64,000 nt of DNA, taken from the NCBI GenBank assembly GCA_043743335.1, contig JAYTWR010000004.1, forward strand, positions 1 to 64,000. Direction: 5' to 3'. The notes below the pieces were generated by a model, which ran no database searches, had not been told where the DNA came from, and worked only from the letters and a program-made list of their open reading frames with translations. This DNA is from UBA5216 sp043743335 (GTDB taxonomy: Bacteria > Pseudomonadota > Gammaproteobacteria > Burkholderiales > SG8-41). This document shows positions 34,459 to 44,300 of the stretch, piece after piece. The position numbers and the translations under genes were made by a program. Each line of letters begins with the position of its first letter. Positions within the stretch are counted from its first letter, which is position 1.

Positions 34459-36807
34459 TTGAGTCAGTTGTTTGCTGATCTTGGGCTGATGCCCGAATTG
34501 TCGCGTGCTGCCGGTGATTCCGGCTATACGCAACCCACGCCGGTGCAGGTGCAGGCGATCCCCGTTATTCTTGAAGGTTGTGATGTGTTGGCCGGTGCGC
34601 AAACCGGCACCGGCAAGACCGCCGGCTTCACGCTGCCGCTGTTGCAGCGGCTCATGGAAAACCCGCCCGAGCCGGGCACGTATCCGGTGCGCGCGTTGAT
34701 CGTGACGCCCACACGCGAGCTGGCCGCGCAAATCGAAGAAAGCGTACACGAATACGGCAAGTATTTGCCGCTGCGCTCGACGGTGATATTCGGCGGCGTC
34801 GGCATGGGGCCGCAGCTTGAGGCGCTGAAAGCCGGCGTGGACATTCTGGTGGCGACACCGGGGCGCTTGCTCGATCACGCCAACGAACAGACGGTGGATC
34901 TGTCGCAAGTCGAAATTCTCGTGCTCGACGAAGCCGACCGCATGCTCGACATGGGCTTCATCCATGACGTTAAACGCATCCTCGCACTGCTGCCTGAGCA
35001 GCGGCAAAACCTGTTGTTTTCGGCGACGTTTTCCGACGACATTCGGGCATTGGCGGATGGCCTGCTGCGTAATCCAGTGATGGTGGAAGTGGCGCGGCGC
35101 AATGCTGAATCGGAACTGGTGGCGCAGCGCGTGCATCCGGTCGGGCAGGAGCGCAAGCGCGCCTTGCTCGCGCATTTGGTGAAAACCGGCGACTGGAAGC
35201 AAGTGCTGGTGTTTACGCGTACCAAGCATGGTGCCAACCGACTGGCGCATCAATTGGGGCGTTCGGGTATTTCTGCCACGGCGATTCACGGCAACAAAGG
35301 GCAGGGCGCGCGTACCAAGGCGCTGGCGGATTTCAAGGCAGGGCTGGTGCGCGTGTTGGTGGCGACGGATATTGCGGCGCGCGGTTTGGATATTGAAGAA
35401 TTACCGCATGTCGTGAATTACGATTTGCCGCATGTGGCGGAAGACTACGTGCATCGCATCGGACGCACCGGGCGCGCAGGCAGCACGGGTGAGGCCATTT
35501 CGCTGGTTGCGCCGGAAGAACTGCCGTTGCTGGCAGAAATTGAAAAGCTCATGAAGCGCACCGTGGAGCAAACGGTGATTCCCGGTTTTGAACCCGGCAG
35601 TGAACCGCCGCCGCAGCACGGGCGAGGGCCGGAGCAACTAGGGCAAGCGCCCCGGCAACAGGGGCCTGCTGAGGCCCAGCCATCAGCGCTGCCGCAGCCG
35701 CCCCGGGAACCCCGGCAACCGCAGGACAGCACGGCGGGCGAGCGGACGCCTAAGAGGGAAGGCGAGGGACGGGAAGGCCGGGGGCGTCGTCGAGGGCGCG
35801 GACGGAACCGCCAAAATGGCGAAAACCGGGGCGAACCCCGTGACCCTGCCGTGCAGGGTGCTACTGCGGCACCGGGTGTGGCTGCCGTGGACGGCGGTGC
35901 GGGGCAGATACCGACCCCGCGTGAGATGCGTGAGCCGCGCGCACCGAGAGTGCAGGGGGAGCCGCGTGGGAATCGTGGTGAGCGTGGTGAGCGTAGTGAG
36001 CGCGGCGAGCCGAACCCGAATCGCAATTTGCATCAAAGCCGTCAGGAAGCGCAGCGTGAGGATCGCGACAATCGCGGCAACCGCGATACCGGCAAGAATC
36101 ATCGCGCGGTGGTACTGGATGACGATTTTGGCAATCGCATCCAGCCGGCGAAGCAGCCGCGCGGCATACGCGCGCGCATCGCCGCCGGTGATATCGACGA
36201 AGCACTCGACAACATCGGCAACCGCATGCCGCAGCCGCCGAAAAACCAGCGCAATCTGGATACGGAAGAAGAAATCAATTTCAATGTCGCTGTCGCCGCA
36301 CCGCAGACCGTATACGATGATGATGATGGACAGCAACCACCGTCCAATGCCGGACAGTTGTTTCCGTCATCCGCCGGTTTCATGGGCGCGGGCCGGCCGG
36401 CACGCGCTCATCGCGGCAAAGGACGGAGTGGCCGCAATACCGGCAAGTCAAACTTTTCCGCTAACGCTAACGCTAACGCTAACGCTAACGCTGCCCGCGA
36501 CGCCAATGGTAACCACGGCGGCGAGCGGGGCAATCGTGACGCCGCTGGTAACGGGGCAAGTGGTAGCAATGGCAATAACGGCAACGCACGCAATCGCGGT
36601 AACAACAAGCGCCGTCGCGGGCAACCGCAGCGCGCACAGTCCGGTCAGCCGGGGCAGCCAGGTCAGCCGCAGCGTCAACAGCAAGGTCAGCGACAGCGCC
36701 CGCAGCAGGGGCAATCTGGCCAGCCTGGCCAACCGGGCCAGCAGCGGCAACAGCAACGGCGTCGTAATGCCGGCGGCGGCGGGCGGCGTCCGGAAGGCGT
36801 GGTTTAG
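34459..36807 (+). CDS. rhlE: DEAD-box RNA helicase, RhlE type, with long disordered tail
   Basis: 782 residues starting at TTG 34459, behind GCAGGGAG. The helicase core (about 1-375) has the Q motif YTQPTPVQVQAIP, AQTGTGKT, PTRELA, VLDEADRMLDMGF, SAT, the helicase-C motif ATDIAARGLDIEELPHVVNYD and HRIGRTGR. The remaining 400 residues are low-complexity Arg/Gly/Gln/Asn/Pro sequence, far longer than in most RhlE proteins. They include an NANANANA run encoded by a hexanucleotide repeat and a Gly-Gln-Pro-rich end. Such tails bind RNA and can drive condensate formation. Likely roles are ribosome assembly and RNA turnover. Confidence 0.9.
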   Translation: MSQLFADLGLMPELSRAAGDSGYTQPTPVQVQAIPVILEGCDVLAGAQTGTGKTAGFTLPLLQRLMENPPEPGTYPVRALIVTPTRELAAQIEESVHEYGKYLPLRSTVIFGGVGMGPQLEALKAGVDILVATPGRLLDHANEQTVDLSQVEILVLDEADRMLDMGFIHDVKRILALLPEQRQNLLFSATFSDDIRALADGLLRNPVMVEVARRNAESELVAQRVHPVGQERKRALLAHLVKTGDWKQVLVFTRTKHGANRLAHQLGRSGISATAIHGNKGQGARTKALADFKAGLVRVLVATDIAARGLDIEELPHVVNYDLPHVAEDYVHRIGRTGRAGSTGEAISLVAPEELPLLAEIEKLMKRTVEQTVIPGFEPGSEPPPQHGRGPEQLGQAPRQQGPAEAQPSALPQPPREPRQPQDSTAGERTPKREGEGREGRGRRRGRGRNRQNGENRGEPRDPAVQGATAAPGVAAVDGGAGQIPTPREMREPRAPRVQGEPRGNRGERGERSERGEPNPNRNLHQSRQEAQREDRDNRGNRDTGKNHRAVVLDDDFGNRIQPAKQPRGIRARIAAGDIDEALDNIGNRMPQPPKNQRNLDTEEEINFNVAVAAPQTVYDDDDGQQPPSNAGQLFPSSAGFMGAGRPARAHRGKGRSGRNTGKSNFSANANANANANAARDANGNHGGERGNRDAAGNGASGSNGNNGNARNRGNNKRRRGQPQRAQSGQPGQPGQPQRQQQGQRQRPQQGQSGQPGQPGQQRQQQRRRNAGGGGRRPEGVV
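36460..36492 (+). repeat. GCTAAC hexanucleotide repeat in helicase tail
   Basis: Five copies of GCTAAC plus GCT, encoding alternating Ala and Asn. Being a multiple of three, changes in copy number would change tail length without a frameshift. Confidence 0.85.
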
Positions 36808-36979
36808 CGCGTGTTACCGCGAAAAAGGGCGCTTGCCGTAGCGAATACTGAGAAAGTCCGCGCGTTACGGTGATTCGGTTATCACCCGCTTGATACGCGG
36901 GCGTTCCCAGTCGAGGCACCGCTGTTCCTCGGTGCCCACCGTGCCCCCTGCGGCTAAAAGTTTGTGACGGGCATGCCGA

Positions 36980-37909
36980 CTAAGCGGCTTTTTTCTCGCG
37001 GAGCGGTTTTTCGCTGCCTGCTTTTTCGCCGCCCAATGCCTCAACCAAATCCGCCAGCATGGCGGCGAGTTCTCCACTCATTAGGGCGAAGTCGATGTCG
37101 AACTGCTCTTCGGCATCTTCGGCCTGATCCTGCGTTTCGTCTTTGAGAATGTCGAGAAAGACTACGCGTTTGATTTGTAGTTGGTCAGTCAGCACGAACG
37201 ACACGCGGTTTTTCCAAGTCATGCCCAGCCGCGTGGCAGATTTGCCGCCGCGTATGTGCTCGCGGATTTCCTTGCCTTCCAGCGGATGGTTGACGTAGCG
37301 CACCGTGGCACGGCTGTCACCGGATGCTTTTAACTCAAGGTCTTGGTCAATGGTAAACGGCGCGGGCACTTGGCCGGCGCTTAGCCATAGCGTCATTTGT
37401 GCGGCGGGCGACTGGTGACATTCCAGACGTTTTACTTCCAAGTCAATGTCTGCCCCGAGTAACGATTCGAGCAGCTCATCGGCTTTTTTGTCCGCAGCAG
37501 TGTCGATCACCAGCCAGTGGTTGACTGGGTCTATCCAGGTGCGCAGCGTGCGGCGGCGGCTGAGCGCCTTGGGCATCAATTCTTCGAGTACTCGCTCGCG
37601 GATGTCGCGCATTTGCTTGCGGCCCACCGGGTGTTCCTGTTTTTCTGCGAGTTTTGCCGCGCGTTCCTGCGCGACTTGCGTGATGATCGAACCGGGCAGC
37701 AGTTTCTGATTGACGCCAAAAGCGATCAGCCACTGGCGTTGCAGGCTGTGCAAAAATTGATCGTTAGCGCGCGGCGCAACCCAGCCGCGCGACTCCATCT
37801 CAAAGCTGCCACAGGGCTGCAGGGCGTTGTCTTTGAGTTTGGCTTCGAGATCGTCCGCCGCAAGATTGTTGTCGGCCAAGCGGTATACGAGCAGATTTTT
37901 GAACCACAT
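36980..37909 (-). CDS. rdgC: recombination-associated protein RdgC
   Basis: 309 residues of normal family length. The start MWFKNLLVYRLADNN and segments GWVAPRANDQFLHSLQRQWLIAFGVNQKLLPGSII, WIDPVNHWLVIDTAADKKADELL and TWKNRVSFVLTDQLQIKRVVFLD are diagnostic. RdgC forms a ring around DNA and limits RecA filament activity. It stands convergent to the helicase; the 172 bases between them hold no clear terminator. Confidence 0.95.
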   Translation of the reverse strand: MWFKNLLVYRLADNNLAADDLEAKLKDNALQPCGSFEMESRGWVAPRANDQFLHSLQRQWLIAFGVNQKLLPGSIITQVAQERAAKLAEKQEHPVGRKQMRDIRERVLEELMPKALSRRRTLRTWIDPVNHWLVIDTAADKKADELLESLLGADIDLEVKRLECHQSPAAQMTLWLSAGQVPAPFTIDQDLELKASGDSRATVRYVNHPLEGKEIREHIRGGKSATRLGMTWKNRVSFVLTDQLQIKRVVFLDILKDETQDQAEDAEEQFDIDFALMSGELAAMLADLVEALGGEKAGSEKPLREKKAA

Positions 37910-37982
37910 GATGGGTTGCCAAAAAAACGTGGATTATACCGGCACGGTGCTGCGGCAATGCGGTAATCTTTTGTTGGGAGTA

Positions 37983-38056
37983 ACTGTTCCGCTTCACTGT
38001 AGGATGCCGGTGACGAAGGAACCGCATCGGTCGTGCGACGGACAAGCTGAATCGTT
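37983..38056. mobile_element. short MITE-like element, copy C
   Basis: Begins ACTGTTCCGCTTC, continues TGTAGGATGCCGGTGACGAA and GGAACCGCATC, and ends near AAGCTGAATCGTTA. It is the left arm plus a degenerate right end of the family at 23279 and 30867, shortened by an internal deletion to about 74 bases. It lies between rdgC and the carboxymuconolactone-decarboxylase-like gene. Confidence 0.62.
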
Positions 38057-38104
38057 ACTGTCTGGATGCGAATGAGCGCGCATGAATTTGAGCAAGGAGC
38101 CTGC

Positions 38105-38953
38105 ATGTCCCATAGCAACGAACCCGACGCGGCGGATTTAAGTCCCGAAGCGGTACTGGCGCGCGCCACTGCCGCGCGCGGCGACATTTTCCCCGAATGG
38201 AAAACGCTGGTGTATGCGTCGCCGAAAACGTATCACCTGATCAATCAAACCGTGAGCTATTTGCATCAGTATGACGGGCAGCAGGCGGCAGCCGGGCAAT
38301 TGTCGGTGCCCATGCGCGAGCTGATTGCGATACCGGCGTTGTGCAGCAAAGGCGATCTGCGTCACGCGCCGAATCACATCCGCCGCATGTATCGTGAGGG
38401 CTTGACGAATAAGGCGCTGTTCGAAGGCGCAGCGGCGTTTGCGTCGGTGGTGGGTTGGGCGAGTTTGACGTACGTTTCGCTGGCCATAGCACAAGCGAAC
38501 AGCGCGGATTATCCGTTCGGCAAATTGCCGCCGGGCGGCGAACCCAAAGCCCTGACGCCATTCCCAGAAATGCAGCTCGGACGAATGCGTGTTCGTGCGG
38601 GCAGTGACAGCCTAGCGCACCGTGACGAATGGCGCTATGCGGCTGAAATCGATCCTGAACTCGTGCGTCGCGCGTCAGCGTTTGTGGATCACTGCACGGG
38701 CGCAGACAGCGCGGATGAAGACCCACAAAATGCCCTACTGGGCCCGGGGCCACGCGCGCTGATTGTGATCGCGGCGCTCTGCACGCGCGGCGAGGTGGAC
38801 ATGGCGGCTGAGCAAATGCGTCGCGCCTACGACTACGGCATGACGCGCCGTCAGGTGCTGGAAGCGATTTGCTGCGTGGTGCCGATGACCGGCATGGTGT
38901 CCGCCACGCTGGGTTTGCGGGCGATGCGGTTGGTGGATAAAAATACCAATTAA
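38105..38953 (+). CDS. carboxymuconolactone decarboxylase (CMD/AhpD-like) family protein
   Basis: 282 residues from ATG 38105, with AAGGAGC upstream. Two CMD-like helical units are visible: LSVPMRELIAIPALCSKGDL with RHAPNHIRRMYREG, and GPRALIVIAALCTRGEVDMA with AEQMRRAYDYGMTRRQVLEA. The usual CxxC redox pair of AhpD is absent; each unit has one Cys in the ALC position. It is thus nearer the gamma-carboxymuconolactone decarboxylase side, suggesting aromatic-acid metabolism. A Bug receptor begins 15 bases after it and is probably co-transcribed. Confidence 0.8.
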   Translation: MSHSNEPDAADLSPEAVLARATAARGDIFPEWKTLVYASPKTYHLINQTVSYLHQYDGQQAAAGQLSVPMRELIAIPALCSKGDLRHAPNHIRRMYREGLTNKALFEGAAAFASVVGWASLTYVSLAIAQANSADYPFGKLPPGGEPKALTPFPEMQLGRMRVRAGSDSLAHRDEWRYAAEIDPELVRRASAFVDHCTGADSADEDPQNALLGPGPRALIVIAALCTRGEVDMAAEQMRRAYDYGMTRRQVLEAICCVVPMTGMVSATLGLRAMRLVDKNTN

Positions 38954-38966
38954 AACAAATAGTTAC
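38946..38966 (+). repeat. AT-rich 16-mer motif, copy 8
   Basis: Core TAAAACAAATAGTTAC spans the stop codon of the CMD-like gene and ends one base before the ATG of the next Bug gene, in the place of a Shine-Dalgarno. Confidence 0.78.
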
Positions 38967-38967
38967 G

Positions 38968-40020
38968 ATGAGGTTACTAGTGGAAAAGCCGGTACACATG
39001 GATAGCGCACTACAGACGGCCCGATGGATTCCCGCGTGGCCCGCAACCGCGGCAATCGTCAGTGCTGTCCTCCTGACAGGCATGCCGCCTGCACCGCACG
39101 CGTATGCCGCTGACGCCTACCCGGTGAAAACCATACGCATCGTCATCGGCTTTACCGCCGGTGGCAACAGCGATGCCATGGCGCGGCCGATGGCGCGGCG
39201 GTTGTCTGAGGCCACCGGCCAGCAGGTCATTATCGACAATCGGCCCGGTGCATCTGGCAATATCGGTATGGAGCTGGTGGCGCGCGCTGCGCCCGACGGC
39301 TACACCATTTTTAGCGGCCCGGCGTCGAGTTTGACAGTCAATCCGCACATCGCAGAGCGCATGCCGATAGACACACTGCGCGATCTCGCGCCGGTGGTGT
39401 CGCTGGGGCAGTTTACTTCGGTGCTGGTTTCGCACCCGTCGTTACCGGCAAAAACCGTGGCCGAGTTAATTGCGCTGGCCAAGCAGCGACCGGGGCAGAT
39501 CACGTTTAGTTCACCGGGCAACGGCACCGGCTTTCATCTCGCTGGCGAACTCTTCAAGCTGCATGCTGGCATCAAGGCGCTGCACGTGCCCTATGCGCAA
39601 ATCAGCCCCATGCTGGCCGATTTGATGGGCGGGCGTGTGGACATGATGTTTTTCTCTGTGGCGGTGGTTGCGCCGCACGTGAAATCCGGCAAGCTGCGCG
39701 CGATTGCAACCACCGGCAGAGAGCGCTCGCCAGCGATGCCTGAGGCGCCGACGTTTCGTGAGTTGGGATTACCGAGCTATGAATACAGCGCCTGGCACGG
39801 CATCTTCGCGCCGGCAGCCATGCCCAAAGACCTCGTGGAGCGCTTGAACGAGCTCATTACCAAGGTGCTGGCGCTGCCGGACGTGCGCGACTTTTACATT
39901 GCGCAAAACGTCTACCCGATGCCCCTCACCCCCGCAGCCCTTGCCGAGCGCGTGCGCACTGAGCACGATAAATGGCGCAAGGTGATTCGCGATGCCGGGA
40001 TCAAGCCGGGGTTGGGTTAA
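38968..40020 (+). CDS. Bug/TctC-family solute-binding receptor
   Basis: 350 residues from ATG 38968, or 340 from ATG 38998. A long leader with a hydrophobic core ends APHAYAAD. The mature sequence YPVKTIRIVIGFTAGGNSDA differs from neighbours by TAGGNSD in the ligand loop. VIIDNRPGASGNIGMELVAR and HVPYAQISPMLADLMGGRVD follow. Its position directly behind the CMD-like gene suggests its ligand feeds an aromatic or lactone pathway (inference). Confidence 0.87.
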   Translation: MRLLVEKPVHMDSALQTARWIPAWPATAAIVSAVLLTGMPPAPHAYAADAYPVKTIRIVIGFTAGGNSDAMARPMARRLSEATGQQVIIDNRPGASGNIGMELVARAAPDGYTIFSGPASSLTVNPHIAERMPIDTLRDLAPVVSLGQFTSVLVSHPSLPAKTVAELIALAKQRPGQITFSSPGNGTGFHLAGELFKLHAGIKALHVPYAQISPMLADLMGGRVDMMFFSVAVVAPHVKSGKLRAIATTGRERSPAMPEAPTFRELGLPSYEYSAWHGIFAPAAMPKDLVERLNELITKVLALPDVRDFYIAQNVYPMPLTPAALAERVRTEHDKWRKVIRDAGIKPGLG

Positions 40021-40040
40021 AGGGGGGGGCACTACCAAGG

Positions 40041-41271
40041 CTACGCGGGGCGGATATTCAGTAGATGCCGCGCTGCATCTATCGTTTCACTCGCCGTCAG
40101 CCCCACAGGCCCCAAGCCATCGGCGACGCACTGATTCGCCGCCGCACCATGCAGCCCTACGGCAGCGTCCAACGCGTGCGGCGCCTCGACACCTTGCGCC
40201 AATAACGCAGCGATGATGCCCGTCAGCACATCTCCCATGCCTGCACTGGCCATGCCCGGATTGCCGGACGTGTTGATGCGCCACGGTTGGCCGGGCGACG
40301 CGCATACGCTGCCTGCGCCTTTGAGCACGACGTGTGCGTTGAATTGATGCGCCAATTTTTCGGTGGCGGCGATGCGGTTGGCCTGCACTTCGCCCGTGGT
40401 GCAGCCGAGCAGGCGTGCCGCTTCGGCAGGATGGGGCGTCAGCAGTTTTTCTGTAACTATTTGATTTAATAGGGTTTTTAGTTTTTCGGACACGGCGATA
40501 AGATTTAAGGCATCCGCATCGATCACTAAAGGCCGCGTGGACGCAAGCGCCGCTTCAAGGCAAGCCATAGCTTCCGGCGATTGGCCTAGGCCGGGACCGA
40601 TGGCGAGGCAACTGAGGTGATCCAGCATCAATACGTCGCCGGCCGTGCGCAGCATTAATTCGGGTTGCGCAACATCCAGCAGCGGCGCATCGCGTGCCAG
40701 CAAGCCCACGTAAACACGGCCTGCCCCCAGTTTTAACGCTGCGCGTCCCGCAAGCAAAGCGGCACCCACCATGCCGTCGGCACCGCCAATGATGCCGACA
40801 CTGCCGTGACTGCCTTTGTGTGAGTTGCGCGGGCGCTGCGCGAGGGGTTGTGTGGCACCGAGCACGCGGCCCGGTGCGGCCTCGTTGCCGCTATTAAGCG
40901 CGAGATCCGCCACAACGATCTCGCCGCAGCAATCCGGCCCGTCCAGCGTCAACAGGCCCGGTTTCGCGGCGATGAAAGTGATGGTGTGTGTGGCGCGTAC
41001 GCAGCAGCCGTGACCTTGGCCGGTGTCGGCGTTGAGGCCGCTGGGGATGTCGATGGCGAGCACGGGCGTGCGGCCGGTGCTTCGGTTATTGATAGCGGCG
41101 ATCCATTCCGCGTAGCGACCCGTAATGTCGCGGGTGAGGCCGATACCGAAGAGTCCGTCGATGATCAGACACCCATCATTTTTGTCCGGCACGGTAGCGA
41201 TAGTGGTGCCGCCGATGTCCAACCATTTTGCGTATGCCAGCAGTCAAATACAGCGGCGTGCCATGCGTCAT
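40041..41271 (-). pseudogene. nnr: Nnr NAD(P)HX repair enzyme with internally deleted epimerase domain
   Basis: The C-terminal ADP-dependent NAD(P)HX dehydratase domain is complete (HKGSHGSVGIIGGADGMVGA, TPHPAEAARLLG, NPGMASAGMGDVLTG). The N-terminal epimerase (YjeF_N) is broken. A start at ATG 41271 encodes MTHGTPLYLTAGIRKM, a normal Nnr beginning, but at about 41224 the reading jumps frame straight to the late-epimerase segment CLIIDGLFGIGLTRDITGRY. The NNGGDG-type substrate loop and about 100 residues are lost. The largest open frame is 40041-41222 (393 residues, TTG start); relatives have about 500. The dehydratase might still be made. Confidence 0.7.
40453..40474 (-). repeat. AT-rich 16-mer motif, copy 9 (intragenic)
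   Basis: Minus-strand TAAATCAAATAGTTAC within the Nnr dehydratase codons, encoding LNQIVT. Confidence 0.7.
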
Positions 41272-41345
41272 TTTGGCGAGCATCATGCGTATTAGTTTAG
41301 CGGAAAAGCGGTGGTACAATATGGCTTTACAGAGTCTGAAAACCG

Positions 41346-44300
41346 ATGATTCTGCGTCTCCGGGGGCGGCGAGCCCTCTCTGATTTTCGCCTTGCCAAAC
41401 TTTCCCAGTCGCTACCGGCGTCGTTTGCTGGGCTGACATTGCATGCTGAGTTTTGGCATTTTGTTGAACTCACGAGTGCCGTGTCTGCCCTGTCCGCCGC
41501 CGAGCTTGAGCGGCTCGAACGCATTCTGACCTATGGTCCGGTTGGCCCGGTCGGCGCTGTGGATACCGCGCAAGGCGAAGTGCTGCTGGTGACACCGCGG
41601 CCCGGTACGATTTCACCGTGGTCTTCCAAGGCAACCGACATCGCGCGGCATTGCGGGCTGGAAGCCGTGCGCCGCATTGAGCGCGGCACGGTGTTCCGGG
41701 TGAGCGGCGTTGATTTCGGTGAAGCACGCCCGGCATTGTTGCCGCTGATACACGACCGCATGACCGAGGTGGTGTTCGCGTCGCTGGAAGATGCCGACAA
41801 GCTGTTTCAACGCTTCGAACCCAAGCCGCTGGCGACCGTGGATATTCTCGGCGGCGGTGTGCAAGCCTTGGCGCGAGCGAATCGTGACATGGGCCTAGCG
41901 TTGTCGGAAGACGAAATCAGCTATCTCGTTGAGCACTTCACGCGCATGGCGCGCAATCCCACCGACGTTGAGCTGATGATGTTCGCACAGGCCAATTCGG
42001 AACATTGCCGCCACAAGATTTTCAACGCCGATTGGGTGATCGACGGGCAGATCAAAGACATTTCCTTGTTCGGCATGATACGCACTACGCACGCCAAGCA
42101 TCCGCAAGGCACGGTGGTGGCGTATTCGGACAATTCGTCGATTATCGAGGGCGCGCGTGTCGCGCGGTTTTATCCCGGCACGGATGGCGCGTATCGATTC
42201 GTTGAGGACGACACACACATTTTGATGAAGGTGGAAACCCACAATCACCCGACGGCGATTGCGCCCTATCCGGGCGCGGCCACCGGCTCCGGCGGTGAAA
42301 TTCGTGACGAAGGTGCGACCGGGCGCGGCTCCAAACCCAAGGCCGGGCTGACAGGGTTTAGTGTGTCGAATCTGCGCATCCCCGGCGCGCTGCAACCGTG
42401 GGAGCGCGCATCCGAGTCATACGGCAAGCCCGGACGCATCGCGTCGGCCTTGCAAATCATGCTCGACGGACCCATCGGCGGCGCGGCGTTTAACAACGAA
42501 TTCGGGCGTCCCAATCTCACCGGTTACTTTCGCACGTATGAGCAGTCGGTGGCCGGCGAAATGCGTGGCTATCACAAGCCGATCATGATGGCGGGCGGCG
42601 TTGGCAACATCGCCGCACGCCATGCCTTCAAAGCCGAGCCGCAGGCGGGCGCGTTGCTGATTCAGTTGGGCGGGCCGGGCATGTTGATTGGCCTGGGCGG
42701 CGGTGCTGCGTCGAGCATGGATACCGGTGCGAATCAAGAAGATTTAGATTTTGATTCCGTGCAGCGCGGCAATGCGGAAATTCAGCGTCGCGCGCAGGAA
42801 GTGATCGATCGGTGCTGCGCGCTGGCCGACGCCAATCCGATTTTGTCGATACACGATGTCGGCGCAGGCGGTATTTCAAATGCGTTGCCGGAAATGGTGC
42901 ATCAGGCCGGACGTGGCGGACGGTTTAATTTGCGTAAAGTGCCCAGTGAAGAGCCGGGTATGTCGCCGTTGCAAATCTGGTGCAACGAGTCGCAGGAGCG
43001 CTACGTGATGGCGATAGCGCCGGATTCGCTGGCGGCCTTTGATGCGATTTGCGCGCGTGAACGTTGCCCGTACGCGGTGGTGGGCGAGGCGACGGACGAC
43101 GGGCGCTTGACCGTGCACGATTCCGTGTTCAACAACAACGCGGTGGACATGGATTTGTCGGTGCTGCTTGGCAAGCCGCCGAAAATGACGCGGCGCGTGG
43201 CGCGTATCGCAAGTGTTATTCAAGTATTTGATTTTAAAGGAATAAATTTACGCGAAGCCGCATACCGCGTGTTGCGCATACCGTCGGTGGCGGACAAAAC
43301 CTTTTTGATCAGCATCGGGGACCGCAGCGTCGGCGGCATGACGGCGCGTGACCAGATGGTTGGTCCGTGGCAGGTGCCGGTGGCGGATGTGGCGGTGACG
43401 CTGATGGGTTTTAACACCGTGCGCGGCGAAGCCTTTGCAATGGGCGAGCGCACGCCGCTGGCGGTGATTAACGCGGTAGCGTCGGGCCGCATGGCGGTGG
43501 GCGAGGCGATTACCAATATCGCTGCGGCACCGATTGCGAAAATCGGCGACATCAAACTCTCGGCCAACTGGATGGCGGCAGCGGGCCACGGCGGTGAAGA
43601 TGCGGCCTTGTTCGACACCGTGCACGCGGTGGCGATGGCATTGTGCCCGCAGTTGGGCATTAGCATCCCGGTGGGCAAAGATTCGTTGTCCATGAAAACC
43701 GCGTGGTCGGATGGCGGGCAGAAAAAAGAAGTGATCGCGCCGCTGTCGCTGATTGTGTCGGCGTTTGCCCCGGTGTTAGACGCTCGTAACACCCTGACGC
43801 CACAACTGCGCACCGATTGCGGCGAAACGGTGTTGCTGTTAATCGACTTGGCCGTCGGCAAACAGCGTTTGGGTGGTTCGGCCTTGGCGCAGGCTTTTAG
43901 CGCGACGGGCGCGGTGACGCCCGATGTGGAGTCGCCTGCAGCCATAGTTGAATTTATTCAACAAAAACAATTGGTTACAGATGCCGGCCAAATTTTGGCT
44001 TACCACGACCGCTCAGATGGCGGCTTGTTTGCCACTGCGTGTGAAATGATGTTCGCGGGGCGTACCGGCGTGACTTTACAGTTGCCCGCAGGCGCAGCGC
44101 TAATCGAGACTTTGTTTAACGAAGAGTTGGGCGTGGTGCTGCAAGTGCGCGCAGGCGACGAGGCGGCGGTGTGTGGCGCGTTCGGCATGGCTTGCCGTCG
44201 CATCGGCGTGTTGAATGCCGATGCAATGTTGCGCATTGAAGCAGGCGGCCACGAAGTATTTTGTGAATCGCGTGTCGAGCTGCACCGCGCTTGGTCCGAC

